From Geobacteraceae bacterium (GTDB taxonomy: Bacteria; Desulfobacterota; Desulfuromonadia; Desulfuromonadales; BM103), in assembly GCA_024641085.1 (NCBI GenBank), contig JAHEDT010000015.1, forward strand, positions 1 through 58,271: DNA of 58,271 bases, written 5' to 3'. Of the stretch, positions 52,243 through 58,271 are shown piece by piece; position 1 is the first letter of the stretch; each line of letters starts with the position of its first letter. The notes below the pieces were generated by a model. That model did no database searches and was not told the DNA's origin. It was given only the letters and a program-made list of their open reading frames with translations. A program made the translations under genes and the position numbers.

Positions 52243-53495
52243 ACGCCAAGGCGGAGCAGGTGGTCGTCGTCGGTGGGGGGGTTGTCGGCGCCGCATGCGC
52301 GTACTATTTGAGCAAGGCGGGTCGTGCGGTGACCCTGATCGAGCAGCGCGCATTCGGCAGCGGTTGCTCCCACGGCAACTGCGGTTACGTCTGCCCGAGC
52401 CACGTCCTTCCTTTAGCGGGCCCTGGCGCACTCTGGGGTACTCTGAAGACATTGTTCATGAGGAATTCGCCCCTGTTGGTACGATGGCGCCTCGATCCCG
52501 CGATGTGGCGGTGGTTCTGGCAGTTCACCCGCAAATGCAACCAACGCGACATGCTGCACGCCGGACACGCCATTCAAGCCCTGCTCACGTCGTCGCGGGC
52601 GCTTTATGACGAACTGGTTGCCGCAACCCTGACCGACATCGAATGGGAAACCTTGGGATTGCTGCTCGTGTTTCAGTCGCAGCACGGCATGGACCACTAC
52701 ACTGAAACCGATCGACTGCTCCGCCGTGAATTCAATATGGGGGCGACCCGATATGATGGCCCCGCGCTGCTCGAACTCGAACCTTCTTTGAAAACGGGGA
52801 TCGCCGGCGCCTGGCATTACCAGACAGACGGGCATTTGCGTCCGGACAAACTGATGCGCGCGTGGCAGCGTGTGCTTGCCGCGCAGGGCGTCGAAATTCG
52901 CGAGCAGTGCGAACTGCGCGAGCTCGTGGTCGAAGGCCGCCTCGCGCGACGGCTGGTCACCAATCACGGGGACCTTCCTGCCGACCAGGTGGTGGTAGCA
53001 ACCGGAGCCTGGACACCTCTCCTGCAGCGGCTACTCCGTGCCCCGATTGCCATCCAGCCTGGCAAGGGGTACTCGCTGACGATGCCCCGGCCGAGGGTCT
53101 GTCCGAAATATTCCATGATCTTCGATGAACACCGGGTGGCGGTTACGCCGCTGGCCAGCACCTACCGGATCGGTTCGACAATGGAGTTCGCGGGATACGA
53201 TCGCAGCCTGAACCCAAATCGCTTGCAATTACTGCGCGACGGTGCAGCGCTCTACTTGCGCGAGCCGCATGCCGAGCCTGTGCTTGAGTCGTGGATGGGA
53301 TGGCGGCCGATGACCCCGGACAGCTTGCCCCTGATTGGCCGTTCCCCCGCCATTGAGAACCTGTTCATTGCGGCCGGGCATGGCATGCTGGGGGTCTCGA
53401 TGTCTCCGGGCACAGGGCGCCTGGTCGCCGAGTTGGTGTCGGGAGAAACCCCGCATATTGATCCCTCCCCCTATGCTGTGGGACGATGCCTTTAA
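52239..53495 (+). CDS. FAD-dependent D-amino acid (D-hydroxyproline) dehydrogenase
   Basis: DadA-like flavoprotein of 418 residues. The dinucleotide-binding motif is VVVVGGGVVGAACAYYLSKA at the N-terminus; SHGNCGYVCPSH and the C-terminal MGWRPMTPDSLPLIGRSP with GHGMLGVSMSPGTGRLVAEL are family signatures. In this operon it most likely oxidises cis-4-hydroxy-D-proline to the pyrroline handled by the DapA-like lyase. The ATG overlaps the epimerase stop (ATGA). The final enzyme (2-oxoglutarate semialdehyde dehydrogenase), a transporter and a regulator are not in the window. Confidence 0.88.
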   Translation: MNAKAEQVVVVGGGVVGAACAYYLSKAGRAVTLIEQRAFGSGCSHGNCGYVCPSHVLPLAGPGALWGTLKTLFMRNSPLLVRWRLDPAMWRWFWQFTRKCNQRDMLHAGHAIQALLTSSRALYDELVAATLTDIEWETLGLLLVFQSQHGMDHYTETDRLLRREFNMGATRYDGPALLELEPSLKTGIAGAWHYQTDGHLRPDKLMRAWQRVLAAQGVEIREQCELRELVVEGRLARRLVTNHGDLPADQVVVATGAWTPLLQRLLRAPIAIQPGKGYSLTMPRPRVCPKYSMIFDEHRVAVTPLASTYRIGSTMEFAGYDRSLNPNRLQLLRDGAALYLREPHAEPVLESWMGWRPMTPDSLPLIGRSPAIENLFIAAGHGMLGVSMSPGTGRLVAELVSGETPHIDPSPYAVGRCL

Positions 53496-53716
53496 TCGCC
53501 CGCAGGAGCCACCATGTGGCTGCGGCCTCCATACAGCTTCTGCAGTCAACCCTGGCCCGATCAACTCGCCGCTTCTGGCTGGAGTCTGCGTTCGATCGGG
53601 TCCGACCAGGCAGCCGGCAAGTGGCCAAAGGCAAGAATATCTGCTCTTCCGTGGCTATCATTCGTTGACAGACTTCCGCTCATGTCGCAATATGGCGGCT
53701 TCTTTCTGGAGACGCC

Positions 53717-55165
53717 ATGACCGCTGACCGCCGCCCATATTCACCTTCCTCCTTGAAATCCCGCGCCGAGGAACTGACCCTGACCATCGAGCGTATCGAT
53801 GAGGATGGACTCGGTGTGGCAACCCATGATGGCAAACCGGTTGTGGTATTCGATGCCCTCCCCGGGGAGCAGGTGGTGGCCCGCGTGACCCACGCCGGGC
53901 GCTACAGGTCCTTTGCCACGACGCTGCGCGTGCTGCAGTCGTCCCGCGAGAGGATTCCCAGGAATCCCTGCCCGCATTATCGCAACTGCCAGAGCTGCGC
54001 CATATTGAGCTGGCGCTACCAGGCCCAGTTGGCCAGCAAGCAGAAACGTGTGGTCGATGCTTTGGCGGCTTACCCGGGCCTGTCCGGGGTCGTCCCCGGC
54101 GAGATCTGGGCCGCCCCTGAGGGGTTCGGCTACCGGGCCAGCGCCAAGCTGGCCGTAGCCCGCAAACGCGGCAAGCCCCTGGTCGGCATGTACCGGCGCG
54201 GCAGCCATGACGTGGTTGATATCGCCGCCTGCCCCCTGCACCACCCGCTGATCAACCGGGTGGCTGCGGTCGTTCGCGAGGAACTCGAGCGTCGCAACAT
54301 CTCGGCCTACGACGCTGATCATCGACGTGGTCTGCTACGCTACCTGCTGGTGCGGGTCAGTCCGACCTACGACAAGGCGATGGTCACCTTCGTCACCAGT
54401 GAACGTAACTACAGCGAGGTCACCAAACTGGCCAAGTGGTTGCAGCGCAAGGTTCCCGAAGTCATCTCCATCCACCAGAACGTCAACGCCGGTTCCGGCA
54501 ACGTCATCCTCGGCCGCGAGACCTACAAGGTGCTCGGTACGCCGGACCTGATTGACAAGGTCGGTGATGTGCGCTTGCGACTCGGCCCGACCTCGTTTTT
54601 GCAGGTTCATCATGCCCAGGCCGCTCACATCTATCGCCTGGTTTGCGACTGGTGCGATCTGCGGGCCGGTGAGTCGGCGCTCGATCTTTACTGCGGCGTC
54701 GGGGGTATCAGTCTGCATCTGGCCGCCAGTGCCCACCAGGTGCTTGGCGTCGAGACCGTCGCCGAAGCGGTGCGTCATGCCCAGGCCAACGCCATCATGA
54801 ACGGCTTCGGCAATTGCAGGTTTATCGCCGGAGATGTCGAAGAGATTCTCGGCGAGGCCTTCCCGCTGACGACAAAACCGGGTGCCGTGGTGATCAACCC
54901 CCCGAGAGCCGGGTGCAGTCCGCAGGTTCTTGCGGCGATTGCCGCCATGCAGCCGCGGACGCTGGTCTATGTTTCGTGTCATCCGGCCAGCCTGGCCCGC
55001 GACCTGGCTCTCCTGGTGGAGTACGGCTTCCAGATTGCTCAAGTACAGCCGGTCGACATGTTCCCCCAGACTCCCCATGTCGAGAATGTCGTCCGGCTGG
55101 TGTTCACCGGTGTCAAGCAGCCGAAAAGAACGGCTGCATCAGGACGGGCAGGCAGGCATCGCTAA
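53717..55165 (+). CDS. rlmD: 23S rRNA (uracil-1939-C5)-methyltransferase
   Basis: TRAM domain at the N-terminus (LTIERIDEDGLGVATHDGKP), then the [4Fe-4S] cysteines in CPHYRNCQSCAIL plus a Cys near CPLHH. The SAM domain has LDLYCGVGGISLHLA, VVINPPRAGCSPQVL (the NPPR motif) and the catalytic Cys in YVSCHPASLARDL. This is the RumA/RlmD type, which makes m5U in 23S rRNA. Length 482 residues is typical. CTGGAGA lies before the ATG. The spacer 53496-53716 contains nothing recognised. Confidence 0.92.
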   Translation: MTADRRPYSPSSLKSRAEELTLTIERIDEDGLGVATHDGKPVVVFDALPGEQVVARVTHAGRYRSFATTLRVLQSSRERIPRNPCPHYRNCQSCAILSWRYQAQLASKQKRVVDALAAYPGLSGVVPGEIWAAPEGFGYRASAKLAVARKRGKPLVGMYRRGSHDVVDIAACPLHHPLINRVAAVVREELERRNISAYDADHRRGLLRYLLVRVSPTYDKAMVTFVTSERNYSEVTKLAKWLQRKVPEVISIHQNVNAGSGNVILGRETYKVLGTPDLIDKVGDVRLRLGPTSFLQVHHAQAAHIYRLVCDWCDLRAGESALDLYCGVGGISLHLAASAHQVLGVETVAEAVRHAQANAIMNGFGNCRFIAGDVEEILGEAFPLTTKPGAVVINPPRAGCSPQVLAAIAAMQPRTLVYVSCHPASLARDLALLVEYGFQIAQVQPVDMFPQTPHVENVVRLVFTGVKQPKRTAASGRAGRHR

Positions 55166-55241
55166 TGCCGTTGGCTTAAGGAGCGGGTAGCGCAGACGGT
55201 TTGTCTGGTCCGGAGTCGTTCCTGGTAGCGCAGTCGTTTGT

Positions 55242-55269
55242 TTGACGGATCAGGCAAAGCATCTATAAT
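55242..55269 (+). promoter_or_regulatory. Promoter P1 of the 55471 gene
   Basis: TTGACG, 16-base spacer, TATAAT. One of the best consensus matches in the window. It would give a leader of about 195 bases. Confidence 0.6.
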
Positions 55270-55354
55270 TTTTTTGCACGATCACCGACAAGATCCTGAG
55301 TCAGGGTCACAACTGAGTTCACTGGTCGTCGACACTGCTCAGGCTAACAAAGCC

Positions 55355-55384
55355 TTGGCGGTTTGCATGTTGCAGCGTTATAAT
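55355..55384 (+). promoter_or_regulatory. Possible promoter P2 of the 55471 gene
   Basis: TTGGCG, 18-base spacer, TATAAT, nearer to the gene, leaving a leader of about 80 bases. Confidence 0.45.
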
Positions 55385-55470
55385 GCCGATTATGCCGTGG
55401 GGGGGAGGTTTGCAGGTGACCCCGGGGCCCTGAATTTGGGCACCGCTAAGCTCCATGGAGCATTACGCTT

Positions 55471-55842
55471 ATGAGTTACGAAATGTCGGTTGCCTTCACC
55501 GGCAAATATGTCCTGGCGAACTCCATTGGTGACAAGAGTTACCAGACGGCCGTGGCCCTTTGGAAGCAAATCACCAAAGTGTGTGAGCAGCACAACTGCT
55601 ACAGGGTGCTCGGCATCGCCGAATCAACCACCGCGATGCCGATCATGGACTCCATGAACCACGCCCAGCTCTTCAAGGATTTCGAAATCACGAACAGGTA
55701 CCGCATTGCCTGGGTTGAACTGAACCCCAAAGCTCTTGGGAATCTCAAGTTCCTCGAAACGGTTCTGCTCAATCGCGGCATGCTGAATGGCAAGACGTTC
55801 GATGATGTTGAAGAGGCTAAAAAGTGGCTGCTCGAAGGGTAG
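55471..55842 (+). CDS. Small cytoplasmic protein, SpoIIAA/STAS-like
   Basis: A 123-residue soluble alpha/beta protein beginning [20 protein letters not shown], with [20 protein letters not shown] and [20 protein letters not shown] later. The alternation of strands and helices resembles SpoIIAA-like (STAS) small proteins common in Geobacter relatives. No catalytic residues are evident. Two good promoters precede it and the leader is long, so it may be regulated at that level. Confidence 0.6.
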   Translation: MSYEMSVAFTGKYVLANSIGDKSYQTAVALWKQITKVCEQHNCYRVLGIAESTTAMPIMDSMNHAQLFKDFEITNRYRIAWVELNPKALGNLKFLETVLLNRGMLNGKTFDDVEEAKKWLLEG

Positions 55843-55949
55843 CTTTGCACTCCGTTCCAACTTTTTCCCGTTGTCTCTCTGCCAAATGTGTTCGCTGACG
55901 ACTGACTGCTTTGTCCCCTCCGGCCAAGCCGCAGTGGGAGGAGGGTGAT

Positions 55950-56552
55950 ATGCGCTATCTCTGGTTGGCTGTATTCTCTGCCACCCTGATATGGTCAGGT
56001 GTCGACCCGAAGGATACCCTGACCTGGATTCTCGAAGTCCTGCCGGCCCTGATTGGCTTCGCACTCCTGGTGGCAACCCGCCGCCGCTTCCCGCTGACCG
56101 GATTGGCATATACCCTGATCCTGGTGCATTGCATCATCCTGATGGTCGGCGGCCATTACACCTACGCCGAAGTGCCTCTGTTCGACTGGATCAGGGACTG
56201 GTTTGGGATGGAGCGCAATAATTACGACAAGCTCGGCCATTTTGCCCAGGGGTTCGTCCCGGCGATTGTCGCACGCGAGATCCTGGTGCGCAACGCCATC
56301 GTCGCCGGCAGGGGTTGGCTGGCTTTTATCATCGTCTGCATCTGTCTGGCCATCAGCGCCTTTTATGAACTGGTCGAGTGGTGGGTGGCGGTCTTTTCGG
56401 AACAAGCTGCCGAAGCATTTCTCGGCACCCAGGGTTATGTTTGGGATACCCAGGCGGACATGATGTTCGCAATGATCGGAGCGATTGCTGGACTGGTGCT
56501 CTTGTCGAGGATGCATGACAGGCAGATGAATCGTGTAGCGCGAGGCGAGTAG
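55950..56552 (+). CDS. DUF2238 (YjdF-like) inner membrane protein
   Basis: A 200-residue protein with about six membrane helices. Diagnostic segments are HCIILMVGGHYTYAEVPLFD, NNYDKLGHFAQGFVPAIVAR and ISAFYELVEWWVAV with the closing WDTQADMMFAMIGA. The many conserved charged residues in helices (H, D, E) suggest a channel or enzyme, but no function is established. ATG 55950 is preceded by GGAGGAGGG. Confidence 0.87.
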   Translation: MRYLWLAVFSATLIWSGVDPKDTLTWILEVLPALIGFALLVATRRRFPLTGLAYTLILVHCIILMVGGHYTYAEVPLFDWIRDWFGMERNNYDKLGHFAQGFVPAIVAREILVRNAIVAGRGWLAFIIVCICLAISAFYELVEWWVAVFSEQAAEAFLGTQGYVWDTQADMMFAMIGAIAGLVLLSRMHDRQMNRVARGE

Positions 56553-56584
56553 CGCGAGACGCGCAAAACTCAACGGGACATGGA

Positions 56585-56620
56585 AAAGGGGCCAGGAATT
56601 AGATTCCTGGCCCCTTTGTT
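56585..56620. terminator. Strong bidirectional terminator
   Basis: Perfect 15-bp stem (AAAGGGGCCAGGAAT and its complement) with a TAG loop, lying between two convergent genes, with A/T ends on both sides. Confidence 0.88.
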
Positions 56621-56651
56621 TCTTCAGCTATCCGCCTCGCACCTCGCGGTT

Positions 56652-57038
56652 CTATGGTGCTATCGGCATATTGTAATCTGTTATGATAACGTCCATTTTC
56701 AACAGAAAACGGCCGAATTCGTTGAAGGTCATGCTGGCCGGTTTGACCAGGAAGAGCGCAACGACACCGACAACCGTGGCTGCGGCCACCCAGTTGAGCA
56801 CAAGGTTGCGCAGTTCCCAGTTTGGTTCCTCAACCTCCTCATGCTCTTTTTGCTCTCTGGCCGGAAGCTTTTCGGCCATCTGCCGCATGATTTTTCCTGA
56901 ACTGAGAAAAATCAAAGCAGAGATGGCGAACTGCGGCAATATTTCCAGTGATGCCTGTCCGGTACCCAGTGCGCCGGCATAGAATGCCAGCACGCCGAGC
57001 CCGAGCAGGGTCATCTGGCGGCTGAGCTTTGCATTCAT
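56652..57038 (-). CDS. Hypothetical membrane protein
   Basis: A 128-residue protein with three hydrophobic helices (LLGLGVLAFYAGALGTG, ILPQFAISALIFLSSG, LVLNWVAAATVVGVVALFLV) and a charged Lys/Glu-rich loop between the second and third (KLPAREQKEHEEVEEPNWEL). No family recognised. It lies 63 bases after the cysteine-rich YaaH-like gene in the same direction, so co-transcription is possible. Confidence 0.6.
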   Translation of the reverse strand: MNAKLSRQMTLLGLGVLAFYAGALGTGQASLEILPQFAISALIFLSSGKIMRQMAEKLPAREQKEHEEVEEPNWELRNLVLNWVAAATVVGVVALFLVKPASMTFNEFGRFLLKMDVIITDYNMPIAP

Positions 57039-57101
57039 GTTATGAGTCTCTCTCTGCGATCAGTCATTATACAGGAAAGCTAGCGGTATCGACCTCTCCT
57101 G

Positions 57102-57884
57102 TCAAGACCGGATCTTTCCCGACTTGGCCAGCTCCAGATGCAATAGCTGCCGTGCTTCGTTGCCGAGATGACGGATGCCGAAGTAGAAGCCGGGCAGGCT
57201 GCTGGTCAGACCGAGAACGATCGCGCCGTATAGAAAGTAGGCGTTTGTCGTGGCGTGGGCCATGGCGAGCAAGAGGAGGAAAGCCGTCATCATGGCAAAT
57301 ACCAGCCGGCAGATACGGGTCAACTGTTCGAGTCCCTGGCAGATGATCAGGGTGAACATCCCCCACATGGCAAAATAGCCCATCATCGGAATCGGGCCGG
57401 GAAGCGAACCGTATCCCGCTCTTGGCAAAATATCGATAGCCAGAATGGAGAGCCAGAAGAGCCCGCTGCCGGTAAATGCGATGGCACGCAGGACGTTGTT
57501 TTTGAGAGCGCTTAACCCGGCCGAGATTTGACCGATTGCACCCAGCATGAGAATGACGGCCAGAAGGTGCAGATTCAGTGACAGGGCCGGCAATTTGTCC
57601 ACGGCATAGGTCGCCGCGGTGACTCCATAACAGAAGAGGCCGAGTATCGGTGGGTTCTCCGGTTTCCCAAACGGCGCGGGTGGAACCGGGGGGCTGGTCT
57701 TCGGCCGCTCCGGCGACTGATGCCCGAGGCGATTGGCAAGTTCACGATACTTCTGGCAATCCTGGTACTGGCAGGAGCAGAACTTGATGATCATGCTGGC
57801 ATCGTGGGAGGAGATGTAGCCGCACCCGACATCACAGACATCTTCGTCGTGATCATAGTAGGGACAAACCGCTGCGTCCTGCAT
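57102..57884 (-). CDS. Cysteine-rich domain fused to a YaaH/GPR1/FUN34-type membrane protein
   Basis: Residues 1-50 form a cysteine-rich head: CPYYDHDEDVCDVGCGYI, then FCSCQYQDCQKY (six Cys). A Pro-rich linker follows. The rest has six hydrophobic helices with family segments PPILGLFCYGVTAAT, LGAIGQISAGLSALKNNVLR and AFTGSGLFWLSILA, matching the acetate/succinate carrier family YaaH (SatP). The usual NPAPLGL is NPPILGL here. The head is like cysteine-rich modules found alone or with PilZ domains in this bacterial group; it could bind a metal or sense redox. Function of the fusion unknown. Confidence 0.72.
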   Translation of the reverse strand: MQDAAVCPYYDHDEDVCDVGCGYISSHDASMIIKFCSCQYQDCQKYRELANRLGHQSPERPKTSPPVPPAPFGKPENPPILGLFCYGVTAATYAVDKLPALSLNLHLLAVILMLGAIGQISAGLSALKNNVLRAIAFTGSGLFWLSILAIDILPRAGYGSLPGPIPMMGYFAMWGMFTLIICQGLEQLTRICRLVFAMMTAFLLLLAMAHATTNAYFLYGAIVLGLTSSLPGFYFGIRHLGNEARQLLHLELAKSGKIRS

Positions 57885-57914
57885 ATGCGTCTCCTGGCTA
57901 GATAAAAGTTGGCT

Positions 57915-57960
57915 GAAAAATGGGCCCGGCCGTCAGGCAACAGAGAATCGGGCCGGGCCC
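57915..57960 (-). terminator. Terminator-like hairpin upstream of the cysteine-rich YaaH gene
   Basis: Leftward reading: GGGCCCGGCC, 19-base loop, GGCCGGGCCC, then ATTTTTC. Perfect 10-bp stem ending 37 bases before the start codon. It may end an upstream leftward transcript or attenuate this gene. Confidence 0.5.
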
Positions 57961-58205
57961 GATTGCAGTCACGTTGATATTAATCAGCAAACCATGTACC
58001 AACATCATGCGTGTGCTAAAAATTCATTTAGACGATTGATTACAGGTAGTTGAGTTTTTTCTGGTGGGGCTTTTCTGCCGCGGGAATTCGCAGATTTGCA
58101 AAATCGCCAAATCTGCATTTGCATTTGTGCAAACGAGCCGCGAAATAGGAAAATGCGGCGCCGAACAAGATCAACCTGGCCAAATGGGGGGTCTGGTACC
58201 ATTTT

Positions 58206-58271
58206 CTTACAGCTTACAGCTTACAGCTTACAGCTTACAGCTTACAGCTTACAGCTTACAGCTTACAGCTT
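58206..58271 (+). repeat. Heptanucleotide tandem repeat (CTTACAG)n
   Basis: Nine complete perfect copies of CTTACAG starting at 58206, plus three further bases, run to the window end, so the true copy number is unknown. No spacers and no ORF. Confidence 0.95.

Larger units (their letters stand above)
55166..55470. other. Spacer with two promoter-like sites
   Basis: No gene. GGTAGCGCAGACGGTTTGTC and GGTAGCGCAGTCGTTTGTTT (from about 55187 and 55225) are diverged direct repeats. Two good sigma-70 promoters are listed separately. Confidence 0.5.
57885..58271. other. 387-base region at the right end
   Basis: Holds a hairpin (57922-57960) in the leader of the leftward gene and the heptanucleotide repeat at the end. 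The 65-codon ORF on the minus strand at 58005-58202 has no ribosome-binding site or recognisable product. Confidence 0.5.

Noticed and set aside
49236-53495. Proline racemase gene as trans-3-hydroxyproline dehydratase
   Set aside because: The second active-site position is Cys (SPCGTGTS), which fits an epimerase; the dehydratase has Thr there.
58206-58271. CRISPR array
   Set aside because: The unit is seven bases with no spacers and no cas genes nearby; it is a simple tandem repeat.

Overview
The window looks like chromosomal DNA of a high-GC, Desulfuromonadales/Geobacterales-type bacterium. This rests on the Geobacter-type multihaem cytochrome (mixed CxxCH and CxxxxCH haem sites) at the left edge, the cysteine-rich membrane proteins, and a gene complement suited to life at an oxic/anoxic boundary: a caa3-type oxygen reductase, a membrane-bound nitrate reductase and a complete molybdenum cofactor supply. 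No rRNA, tRNA, CRISPR array, prophage or intact insertion sequence was seen.

Layout. (1) 1-4.3 kb: 3' end of the multihaem cytochrome, then a leftward operon (ACT-domain GcvR-like regulator, peptide deformylase, alpha/beta hydrolase, DksA/TraR zinc-finger protein, methyltransferase) and a stand-alone GGQ release-factor-like protein. (2) 4.4-10.2 kb: leftward aa3/caa3 oxidase operon sco1-ctaD-ctaE-ctaF-ctaC-ctaB. Subunit I has the YSHPxV signature of A2-type enzymes, and subunit II carries two cytochrome c domains. (3) 10.4-12.6 kb: slyX, rhodanese, MauE/DoxX-like protein and a short KamA/EpmB-type radical SAM aminomutase. (4) 12.7-22.3 kb: J-domain protein, then a leftward RND efflux operon (outer-membrane factor, adaptor, permease) ending in epmA, then divergent efp and efpL. 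EF-P, its paralogue EfpL, the EF-P ligase and a candidate beta-lysine-forming aminomutase are therefore all within about 11 kb. (5) 22.9-26.6 kb: an OFA-family (oxalate/formate-type) MFS carrier and an orphan molybdopterin oxidoreductase. (6) 26.7-32.0 kb: leftward mobA-mobB-modE-modA-modB-modC-moeA operon for molybdate/tungstate uptake and cofactor maturation. (7) 32.3-43.2 kb: divergent nitrate respiration operon: membrane-anchored cytochrome c, narG, narH, narJ, narI, two narK carriers, a truncated DUF488 gene and a PAS protein. A good FNR-type site and a -10 box lie in front. (8) 43.5-48.7 kb: envelope genes, including a PA2779/PA2778-type pair (small membrane protein and C39-like peptidase with TPRs), a DUF1330 protein and three lipoproteins of unknown function. 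(9) 49.2-53.5 kb: a tight hydroxyproline catabolic operon (enolase-superfamily dehydratase/epimerase, DapA-like lyase, 4-hydroxyproline 2-epimerase, D-amino acid dehydrogenase). (10) 53.7-58.3 kb: rlmD (rumA), a SpoIIAA-like protein, a DUF2238 membrane protein, two leftward membrane proteins (one a YaaH-type carrier fused to a cysteine-rich head), and a heptanucleotide tandem repeat that runs off the right end.

How it fits together. Regions 5-7 form one functional block: molybdate import, cofactor assembly and nucleotide attachment sit directly beside two molybdoenzymes. The oxidase and nitrate reductase give two terminal electron sinks, each with its own c-type cytochrome. The strongest candidates for something new are the NarK carrier with an inserted soluble domain, the cysteine-rich YaaH fusion, the complete EF-P/EfpL set with epmA coupled to an efflux operon, the duplicated MshEN-like domain on a J-domain protein, and the unassigned lipoprotein block at 45.5-48.7 kb.
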